NCBI GenBank assembly: GCA_017409645.1
Contig: JAFQSI010000276.1
Location: 1 to 6,944 of the forward strand
DNA length: 6,944 nucleotides
Reading direction: 5' to 3'
Source of the DNA: Oscillospiraceae bacterium
Lineage (GTDB): Bacteria > Bacillota > Clostridia > Oscillospirales > Oscillospiraceae
Shown: positions 1-5,158 of the stretch, one piece after another
Layout of the letters: the number at the start of each line of letters is the position of its first letter
Position numbering within the stretch: position 1 is the first letter of the stretch
Notes under the pieces: model-generated
Databases searched by the model: none
What the model was told of the DNA's origin: nothing
What the model saw: the letters and a program-made list of their open reading frames with translations, nothing else
Position numbers and translations under genes: made by a program

Positions 1-12
1 CAATTATTATGC

Positions 13-18
13 TATGAT
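13..18 (+). promoter_or_regulatory. Possible -10 element of the ABC operon
   Basis: TATGAT lies in an AT-rich stretch (about 1-46) that contrasts with the GC-rich coding DNA after it. It is 28 bases before the preferred GTG start at 47. It matches five of six bases of the sigma-A -10 consensus. The matching -35 box would fall outside the window, so only half a promoter can be judged. If this is the -10, the ATG at 14 lies inside the promoter and cannot be the start codon, which agrees with the RBS evidence for the GTG at 47. Confidence 0.3.
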
Positions 19-46
19 AGAGCAAACAACTTTTGGAGTGATAATC

Positions 47-748
47 GTGGCCTTTGTTGAATTTGAAAACGTTGCAAAAACCTACCACATGGGCGAGGTC
101 GCCATCCATGCCCTCCATGACGCCAGCTTTACCGTGGAAAAGGGCGAGCTGGTGGTCATCGTCGGCCCCTCCGGCGCGGGCAAGACCACCCTGCTGAACA
201 TCCTCGGCGGCATGGACACCCTGACCACCGGACGGGTGACCCTGGACGGCCGGGAGATCTCCGCCCTGAATCAGAAGCAGCTGACCCAGTACCGCCGGGA
301 CGATGTGGGCTTTGTCTTCCAGTTTTACAATCTGGTGGGCAACCTGACCGCCCTGGAAAACGTGGAGCTGGCCAATCAGATCTGTAAGGAGCCCCTGGAC
401 GCGGAGCAGGTGCTGAAGGATGTGGGCCTTGGCGACCGGATGAAGAATTTCCCCAGCCAGCTCTCCGGCGGCGAGCAGCAGCGTGTCGCCATCGCCCGGG
501 CTCTGGCAAAGAATCCCAAGCTTCTGCTCTGCGATGAGCCCACCGGCGCCCTGGACTACAAGACCGGCAAGGCCATTCTGCGGCTTCTGCAGGACACCGG
601 CCGCCGGACCGGCATGACCATCATCATCATCACCCACAACGCCGCCCTGACCGCCATGGCCGACCGGGTCATCCGGGTCCACAGCGGCACCGTGGCCTCC
701 GTCACCGTCAACGACCACCCCCAGGATATCTCGGAGATCGAATGGTAA
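47..748 (+). CDS. ABC transporter ATP-binding protein, MacB/LolD type
   Basis: Cytoplasmic ATPase that powers the FtsX-type permease encoded next to it; 233 residues, normal for the family. From the GTG start the motifs are: Walker A GPSGAGKT at about 40-47, Q-loop glutamine at 92 (VFQFYNL), ABC signature LSGGEQQRV at about 139-147, Walker B LLLCDE at 159-164, D-loop GALD, and switch histidine at 197 (ITHN). All catalytic elements are intact. The LSGGEQQRVAIARAL signature and DEPTGALD block are typical of the lipoprotein/macrolide/peptide exporter ATPases (COG1136). Start choice: an ATG at 14 also opens the frame, but GTG at 47 has GGAG at 35-38 with 8 bases of spacing and gives the usual N-terminus (AFVEFENVAKTY). 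The gene runs into the permease with an overlapping stop/start (746-750), so the two are co-translated. Substrate cannot be read from the ATPase. Family and function as ATPase are secure; the transported substrate or mechanical role is unknown. Confidence 0.95.
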   Translation: MAFVEFENVAKTYHMGEVAIHALHDASFTVEKGELVVIVGPSGAGKTTLLNILGGMDTLTTGRVTLDGREISALNQKQLTQYRRDDVGFVFQFYNLVGNLTALENVELANQICKEPLDAEQVLKDVGLGDRMKNFPSQLSGGEQQRVAIARALAKNPKLLLCDEPTGALDYKTGKAILRLLQDTGRRTGMTIIIITHNAALTAMADRVIRVHSGTVASVTVNDHPQDISEIEW

Positions 749-3700
749 TGAAACGAAAGAACATGATGCGGCGGAATTTAAGCCAAACCATCCGCCATTC
801 TCTCGGACGCTATATCGCCATCATGGCCATCATCGCCCTGGGCGCGGGACTGTTCACGGGCCTTCGGGTGACCAAGGTGGACATGGTCGCCACGGTCCAG
901 AGCTACACGGACAGTCAGAAGATGTTCGATGTGCAGGTCATGAACAGCTACGGCTGGACCGACGACGATGTATTCAAATTATCCACCGTCGACGGCATCG
1001 CCGATGCCGAGGGCACCATCTCCCTGGATGTGCTGGTCCACATGGGCGACAACGAGGACACGGTCTTCAAGGTCCTGTCCGTCCCCCATCGGCTGAACCG
1101 GCCCTCCCTGGACGCAGGACGGATGCCCGCTGCGCCGGACGAGTGCGTGGTGGAGGCCTTCTTCTTCGATGAAAGCATCATCGGAAAGCAGCTGTACATA
1201 TCCGAAGCCAATGAGTCGACCACCCTGGACGCCTTGGCCTGCGAAAGCTATACCATCGTCGGCACCGTCAGCTCCCCGCTGTACCTGAACATGCAGCGCG
1301 GCTCCACCTCCGTCGGCAGCGGCTCCATCGCCGCCTACTGCTACCTGCCCCGGGATGGCTTTGAACAGGAGATCTACACCGAGATCAACCTGACCCTTCA
1401 GGGCGACCATCAGGTCTATACCGATGCATATGACAATGCCATGGACGACATGGCCGACCGGCTCAAGCCCCTGTGCGAGCCCCTGGCCCAACAGCGCTGG
1501 GAGGATGTGCTGACCGAGGCCGAGGAGGAATACGCCGACGGCATGGCCGAATATCTCGACGGCCTGGCTGAATACCGGGACGCCCGGACCGATGCCATGG
1601 ACGAGCTGAACAAGGCCGAGCAGGAGATCCTTGACGGTGAACAGGAGATTGCCGACAACCGGGCCCTTCTGGAGGACGGACTGGAGCAGATCGATGCGGC
1701 CCAGAAGACCCTGGACGAGTCCCGGACCACCCTGGCCGAGAGCCGCCTGACCCTGGCCAACACCCGGGCCGAGACATATGCCCAGCTGACGGAAGCCAGC
1801 AATGAGCTGATGAAAAACTACAAGGAGGCTCTGGCCGGCAAGCAGCAGGTGGACGCGGGTCTTGTGCAGATCGAAAGCGGCGTCGCCCAGCTTGAAAGCG
1901 GTCTGAGCCAGATCGAGTCGGGCCTGAGCCTGATCAACGTGATGCTGCCCATCCTGGAAACCAGCCGGGACGCGGCCCAGGCCGCCCTGGATTCCGCCGC
2001 CCAAATGGGCGCCGACGAGGATACCCTCGCCTATCTGCAGGCGAATCTGGACGAGCTGGATGCCCAGCTGGCCGACTACACCGCCCAGCGCGACGAGCTG
2101 CTGGCCACCCAGGCCGAGGTTCAGAAGCAGTATGACGAGGTCAAGCAGCAGCGCGACGAGCTGCTGGCCACCCAGACCACCCTGAAAAACGGCATCGAGA
2201 CCATCGAGCTGGGCTTCCGGGAGCTGGAGCAGGCCCAGCTCAGCGCGGACAACCAATTCGCCGCCGCGGAGGCCCAGATCGACGCCGGCGAGATCCAGCT
2301 CGAGGACGGCCAGCGGCAGCTGGATGAGCGCCGGGCCGAGGCCGAGGCCGGACTGGTGGAGCTGGAAAAGGCCGAAAAGGAGCTGGCTGAGGGCAAAACC
2401 ACCTTCGAGACGGAAAAGGCCGACGCCCTGGAGCAGCTGGACGAGGCGGCAGCCGAGCTGGAGGACGCCCGCATCCAGCTTCAGGACGCCCGGCAGACCA
2501 TCGACGACATGGGCGAGCCCACCGTCTACGCCCTGACGAGAAACACGAATCTGGGCTATGTGGTCTTTGAAAGCGACTCGGACATCGTGGCGGGCGTCGC
2601 CAAGATCTTCCCGGTCTTCTTCCTGGCGGTGGCGGCATTGGTCTGCATCACCACCATGACGCGCATGATCGACGAGGAGAGGACCCAGATCGGCATCCTG
2701 AAGGCCCTGGGCTATTCCCGCCGGGCCATCATGGGCAAGTTCCTGGGCTACTCGGGCAGCGCCTCGATCCTGGGCTGCATCCTGGGTCTGCTGCTGGGCT
2801 GTCTGCTGTTCCCCCAGGTCATCTGGTTCGCCTACTGCATCATGTACAGCTTCTCCCCCCAGCTGACGCTGAGCTATGATATCCCCACCTTCATTTTCAT
2901 CTTCCTGAGCTACACGGGCCTGACGCTTCTGGTCACCTGGTACTGCTGCCGCCGGGAGCTGAAGGAGGTCCCCGCGGAGCTGATCCGGCCCAAGGCCCCC
3001 ACCGCAGGCAAGGCATTGTTCTTCGAGAACATGCGCTTCTGGAAGAAGATGCAATTCCTGAACAAGGTGGCCGTCCGGAACATCTTCCGCTACAAGCAGC
3101 GGCTGGCCATGATGCTCCTGGGCATCGGCGGCTGCACCGCGCTGCTGGTCACGGGCTTCGGTCTGAAGGACTCCATCGTGGGCATCACCGACAACCAGTT
3201 CGGCGAGGTCACGGTCTACGATATGGCCGTCACCTTTGCCGATCCCGTAGCCCAGGAGAAGCAGGAGCAGTTCCGGGACCATGTCCGGGGCCAGGCCGAC
3301 CGGGTGCTGTTCTGCGAGCAGGGCGGCATCGATGTGCTGTTTGAAAACAATGTGAAAAACGTCTACTTCCTGGCCTCCGACGCAGATCTGGAGGGCGTCA
3401 TCGACCTGCACAGCGGCGAAACGCCCATCCCCATGCCCGGTGAAGGCGAGGTGGTCCTGTCCATCGGCGTGGCCCGGAACATGGACATCGGCGTGGGCGA
3501 CACTGTGACGCTGCGCAATTCGGACCTCGAGGAGCTGCATGTCACCGTCTCCGGCGTCTACGACAACCATGTCTACAACTACGCCATCGTCTCCGGCTCC
3601 ACCCTGCGCAGCCAGTGGGACCGCTCCCCGGAGGAGCAGTCCGCCTTCGTTCTGGCCATGCCGGAGCAGGACGTCCACCAGCTGGGCGCATCCATCACCG

Positions 3701-4173
3701 GCTTCGAGGGGGTCCTGAACGTCAACATCAACGCCGACACCGCCGAACAGGTGGGCGGCATGATGGAGGCCCTGGACGCGGTCATCGTGCTGATCGTCAT
3801 CTGCGCGGGACTGCTGGCGGGCATCGTGCTGTACAACCTGACCAACATCAACATCAAGGAGCGCATCCGGGAGATCGCCACCATCAAGGTCCTGGGCTTC
3901 AACGCCGCCGAGACGGGTGCCTACGTCTTCAAGGAGAACCTGGCCCTGACGGCCATGGGCACGCTTCTGGGCCTGTTCGCCGGAAAGGCCCTCCACGCGG
4001 TGGTCATGAGCTATGTCCGCATCGACATGGTCTGGTTCGGCAACCACATCGCCTGGACCAGCTACCTGGTGTCCGCAGTGCTGACCATCGTGGCAGCATT
4101 GATCGTGGACGCGGTCATGTTCTTCCAGCTGGAGAAGATCAACATGGCCGAAGCCCTGAAATCTGTGGAATGA
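742..4173 (+). CDS. FtsX-family ABC permease with a long extracellular coiled coil
   Basis: Membrane partner of the preceding ATPase; 1143 residues. From the translation I see one N-terminal membrane helix (about 22-42), a large external region (43-620), three helices (about 621-639, 670-697, 715-735), then a second half: helix at about 787-805, external domain 806-1011, and three helices (about 1012-1032, 1068-1090, 1107-1128). This is a duplicated 4-helix FtsX/MacB permease in one chain (COG0577-like). Both halves carry the cytoplasmic coupling segment: EERTQIGILKALGYSRRA (646-663) and KERIREIATIKVLGFN (1039-1054). Residues about 258-590 of the first external region are an almost continuous charged heptad coiled coil (EQEILDGEQEI, QIESGLS repeats, QRDELLATQ twice), with a possible turn near 396-425. 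Two starts are possible, ATG 742 or ATG 748 in the same frame; GGAG at 733-736 serves either, with 742 at 5 and 748 at 11 bases. A single-chain design suggests a homodimer of half-operons is not needed. The family covers lipoprotein and peptide exporters and mechanotransmission machines; the specific job here is unknown. Confidence 0.93.
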   Translation: MVMKRKNMMRRNLSQTIRHSLGRYIAIMAIIALGAGLFTGLRVTKVDMVATVQSYTDSQKMFDVQVMNSYGWTDDDVFKLSTVDGIADAEGTISLDVLVHMGDNEDTVFKVLSVPHRLNRPSLDAGRMPAAPDECVVEAFFFDESIIGKQLYISEANESTTLDALACESYTIVGTVSSPLYLNMQRGSTSVGSGSIAAYCYLPRDGFEQEIYTEINLTLQGDHQVYTDAYDNAMDDMADRLKPLCEPLAQQRWEDVLTEAEEEYADGMAEYLDGLAEYRDARTDAMDELNKAEQEILDGEQEIADNRALLEDGLEQIDAAQKTLDESRTTLAESRLTLANTRAETYAQLTEASNELMKNYKEALAGKQQVDAGLVQIESGVAQLESGLSQIESGLSLINVMLPILETSRDAAQAALDSAAQMGADEDTLAYLQANLDELDAQLADYTAQRDELLATQAEVQKQYDEVKQQRDELLATQTTLKNGIETIELGFRELEQAQLSADNQFAAAEAQIDAGEIQLEDGQRQLDERRAEAEAGLVELEKAEKELAEGKTTFETEKADALEQLDEAAAELEDARIQLQDARQTIDDMGEPTVYALTRNTNLGYVVFESDSDIVAGVAKIFPVFFLAVAALVCITTMTRMIDEERTQIGILKALGYSRRAIMGKFLGYSGSASILGCILGLLLGCLLFPQVIWFAYCIMYSFSPQLTLSYDIPTFIFIFLSYTGLTLLVTWYCCRRELKEVPAELIRPKAPTAGKALFFENMRFWKKMQFLNKVAVRNIFRYKQRLAMMLLGIGGCTALLVTGFGLKDSIVGITDNQFGEVTVYDMAVTFADPVAQEKQEQFRDHVRGQADRVLFCEQGGIDVLFENNVKNVYFLASDADLEGVIDLHSGETPIPMPGEGEVVLSIGVARNMDIGVGDTVTLRNSDLEELHVTVSGVYDNHVYNYAIVSGSTLRSQWDRSPEEQSAFVLAMPEQDVHQLGASITGFEGVLNVNINADTAEQVGGMMEALDAVIVLIVICAGLLAGIVLYNLTNINIKERIREIATIKVLGFNAAETGAYVFKENLALTAMGTLLGLFAGKALHAVVMSYVRIDMVWFGNHIAWTSYLVSAVLTIVAALIVDAVMFFQLEKINMAEALKSVE
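1867..1929 (+). repeat. Tandem heptad repeat (QIESGVA / QLESGLS / QIESGLS)
   Basis: Three consecutive seven-residue units at permease residues 376-396 differ at only a few positions. They are part of the coiled coil. Codons are similar but not identical between units (for example cagatcgaaagc against cagatcgagtcg), so this is an older expansion than the 27-base duplication downstream. Confidence 0.75.
2086..2175 (+). repeat. 27-base exact direct repeat inside the coiled-coil region
   Basis: The same 27 bases occur at 2086-2112 and 2149-2175, in the same frame and exactly 63 bases apart. Both encode QRDELLATQ (permease residues 449-457 and 470-478). The offset is 21 residues, three heptads, so the duplication keeps the coiled-coil register. 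Identity extends to synonymous positions, which points to a recent duplication or gene conversion rather than convergence on a good heptad. Confidence 0.85.
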
Positions 4174-4178
4174 TTCGA

Positions 4179-4202
4179 AAGCCGGAGCTTCCGCTCCGGC
4201 TT
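4179..4202 (+). terminator. Hairpin terminator after the ABC operon
   Basis: AAGCCGGAGC and GCTCCGGCTT form a perfect 10-bp stem with a TTCC loop, beginning 5 bases after the permease stop codon. The T-run after it is interrupted (TTCCATCGTTTT), so it is GC-strong but U-poor. A nearly identical hairpin sits at 4562-4585. Confidence 0.75.
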
Positions 4203-4206
4203 CCAT

Positions 4207-4244
4207 CGTTTTGATGATGTGCATCAGGTCGCACTGACAAAACG
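4207..4244. other. Bulged inverted repeat in the spacer after the terminator
   Basis: CGTTTTG at 4207-4213 pairs with CAAAACG at 4238-4244. TCAG (4224-4227) pairs with CTGA (4234-4237), adjacent to the right arm. Together this makes an 11-bp stem with a 10-base bulge on the left side and a 6-base loop. No gene, promoter or known RNA family is recognised. It could be chance or a decayed repeat. Confidence 0.3.
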
Positions 4245-4253
4245 CATCTCCTC

Positions 4254-4530
4254 TGTAGGGTGGGGTCATGACCCCACCAACCGGCTTCGATAACCTCCAC
4301 GCGTCAATCAAAAAGAACAGCCTACGACTACCACCGTCATTGCGAGCCCGTAAGGGCGTGGCAATCCGCATCCCCTGCGGTGCTTTGCACCGCCCGGCCC
4401 CTCCGGGGCCGGAAATAGAACGGATTGCCACGGCCTGCGGCCTCGCAATGACGAGGTTGATCAGGCCGGTTCTTCTTTTGAAGTGGAACAATCATCCAAC
4501 CTGGTCGGCGGGGCATGCCCCCGCCCTACA
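4254..4530. repeat. 277-base composite inverted-repeat element (MITE/REP-like)
   Basis: Non-coding element with inverted ends. TGTAGGG (4254-4260) is matched by CCCTACA (4524-4530). Beyond these seven bases the two arms stay similar for about 28 bases, with a few mismatches and one indel. Each end also carries its own palindrome: a perfect 20-base one at 4259-4278 (GGTGGGGTCA/TGACCCCACC) and GGGGCATGCCCC at 4510-4521. Further in, the arms keep patchy similarity (TCAAAA, AGAAC, GCCT, AACC blocks) up to the CGTCATTGCGAG core arms, with almost equal arm lengths (81 and 77 bases). The whole stretch can therefore fold as one long imperfect hairpin with side stems. There is no transposase inside, so if mobile it would be non-autonomous. 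It may instead be two copies of one roughly 110-base repeat in inverted orientation. Open frames crossing it are repeat-derived and not credible as genes. No clear target-site duplication was found. Confidence 0.7.
4335..4453. repeat. Core palindromic unit with CGTCATTGCGAG arms
   Basis: Left arm 4335-4368 and right arm 4421-4453 are inverted copies: both contain CGTCATTGCGAG and GTGGCAATCCG when read inward. The middle of each arm differs but each makes its own small hairpin: GCCC/GGGC at 4346-4357 and GGCC/GGCC at 4432-4442. Between the arms are two more perfect hairpins: GCGGTGC-TTT-GCACCGC (4377-4393) and CCGGCCCC-TCC-GGGGCCGG (4394-4412). The varied middles that still pair suggest selection for structure. 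The CGTCATTGCGAG...GGCAATCC signature resembles short palindromic repeats scattered through many bacterial genomes; that resemblance is from memory, not a search. Confidence 0.8.
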
Positions 4531-4561
4531 GCCGGATCCTGTCCATTCCTTCCAGATCCGA

Positions 4562-4585
4562 AAGCCGGAGCATCCGCTCCGGCTT
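4562..4585 (-). terminator. Hairpin terminator after the cysteine-rich gene
   Basis: AAGCCGGAGC and GCTCCGGCTT form a 10-bp stem with an ATCC loop on the plus strand. On the minus strand it lies 7 bases past the stop codon of the gene at 4593-4964, the right place for its terminator, although the following T-run is short (CTTTCGG). Together with its flanks it matches the hairpin after the permease over 29 bases with one mismatch (4176-4204 against 4559-4587). Confidence 0.6.
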
Positions 4586-4592
4586 CCGTCAT

Positions 4593-4964
4593 TTATGTGG
4601 TCTGGTACCCCTCCCCCGGGCGGTCGCAGCCGTGGGGGGCGAAGGCCTCCGCGGGGAACGGCACCTTGTCAAAGAGTGCGCAGGGATCCTCGGCACAGCC
4701 GCCGGGATCGGCGCAGCATTCCTTGGTCGGGATGGCGTAATCCAGCACCGGCACGATCAGCTGGGCCGGCCGTTCCAGCCGGATGATGGAGAACTGCCCC
4801 AGGGTCACGAACAGCCGCTGCTTGTCGCCGCCCAGGACCAGATCATCCCCGAACATGGCCTGGACCTCCGTTGGGATGGTCAGCGAGCAGGGCTCACAGA
4901 CGCTCACCGGGCACACCCTGCTCCCCAGCACCATGGGATCCAGCACCTCCACCACGCCCACCAT
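4593..4964 (-). CDS. Cysteine-rich hypothetical protein
   Basis: I do not recognise a named family. With the ATG at 4964 the product has 123 residues, no signal peptide and no membrane segment. Eight cysteines fall in two clusters: CPVSVCEPC near the N-terminus and ECCADPGGCAEDPC in the second half, plus one near the end (HGCDRP). Between them is a regular beta-like stretch (QRLFVTLGQFSIIRLERPAQ, then LIVPVLDYAIP) that looks like a folded domain, and the frame has protein-like composition unlike the shadow frames nearby. The clusters could bind metal or form disulfides; a spore or cell-envelope structural role is only a guess. Start is uncertain: the frame also opens at TTG 5003 (136 residues, no Shine-Dalgarno, and a hairpin inside codons 1-6), and ATG 4934 has the best RBS (GGAGGTG, complement 4944-4950, 9-base spacing; 113 residues). 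I chose 4964 because it keeps the strand VGVVEVLDP and leaves the hairpin outside. It is divergent from the recombinase pair and converges on the permease. Confidence 0.65.
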   Translation of the reverse strand: MVGVVEVLDPMVLGSRVCPVSVCEPCSLTIPTEVQAMFGDDLVLGGDKQRLFVTLGQFSIIRLERPAQLIVPVLDYAIPTKECCADPGGCAEDPCALFDKVPFPAEAFAPHGCDRPGEGYQTT

Positions 4965-4984
4965 TTCGCGGCGTTCCCAGTCAT

Positions 4985-5000
4985 GCCCCGGCTCCGGGGC
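4985..5000. promoter_or_regulatory. GC-rich inverted repeat between divergent genes
   Basis: GCCCCGG and CCGGGGC are perfect 7-base arms around CT. The repeat sits between the likely start of the cysteine-rich gene and the RBS of the small ORF at 5033, about 20 bases before that RBS. It could be an operator for divergent control, a binding site for the recombinase, or an RNA hairpin. A weak -10-like TACACT at 5004-5009 follows, without a visible -35. If the minus-strand gene really starts at TTG 5003, this is simply coding. Confidence 0.35.
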
Positions 5001-5032
5001 CAATACACTGGTGGTGGAAGGGAGGCTTTACA

Positions 5033-5158
5033 ATGGCAAAGCAGAGGAAGAAGCTGTCGTTTATCTTTGAAGATCCCAACACACCGGCCCTTTTTGCGGA
5101 GGCGGTACGCAGGCTCCTGATCCGGAAGCTGTCCGCCCGGCGGAGGGAGCGGTCATGA
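5033..5158 (+). CDS. Small basic protein encoded with the recombinase
   Basis: 41-residue ORF starting at ATG 5033 with a strong RBS (GGGAGG, 5020-5025, 7-base spacing). Its TGA overlaps the recombinase ATG as ATGA (5155-5158), so the two are translationally coupled. The protein has a short N-terminal motif, LSFIFEDPNTPALFAEAVRR, then a very basic tail (RKLSARRRERS). Small proteins with an F-x-F-x-DPN-x-P motif next to large serine recombinases occur in clostridial mobile elements, to my recollection; I do not know a function. A DNA-binding or recombination-directionality accessory is possible from size, charge and coupling, but this is inference. It is easily missed because a longer frame from 4871 reads through it from the opposite-strand gene; the RBS fixes the real start. 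Confidence 0.75.
   Translation: MAKQRKKLSFIFEDPNTPALFAEAVRRLLIRKLSARRRERS

Noticed and set aside
14..46. ATG at 14 as start of the ATPase
   Set aside because: It has no RBS and overlaps a -10-like box; GTG at 47 has GGAG at the right distance and gives the normal family N-terminus.
3615..4214. 199-codon plus-strand frame inside the 3' part of the permease
   Set aside because: Out-of-frame shadow, rich in Gly, Arg and His, overlapping the well-supported membrane helices and FtsX motif of the permease.
4335..4453. CRISPR-like or tRNA-like structure in the repeat block
   Set aside because: There are no regularly spaced direct repeats with unique spacers, and the stems do not make a cloverleaf with a T-loop GTTCRA motif; the structure is a nested inverted repeat.
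979..4491. 1170-codon open frame on the minus strand across the whole permease gene
   Set aside because: Longer than the real gene, but its product is low-complexity (rich in Gly, Asp, Gln, His, Val), has no recognisable domain, and starts inside the non-coding repeat element. It stays open because the permease's GC-rich codons rarely give stops in that antisense phase.
4268..5120. Several overlapping plus-strand frames through the repeat region and the cysteine-rich gene
   Set aside because: They translate palindromic repeats (the same RKPE-PLRLPSF peptide appears twice from the duplicated hairpins) and then the antisense of a better minus-strand gene; no good RBS or domain.
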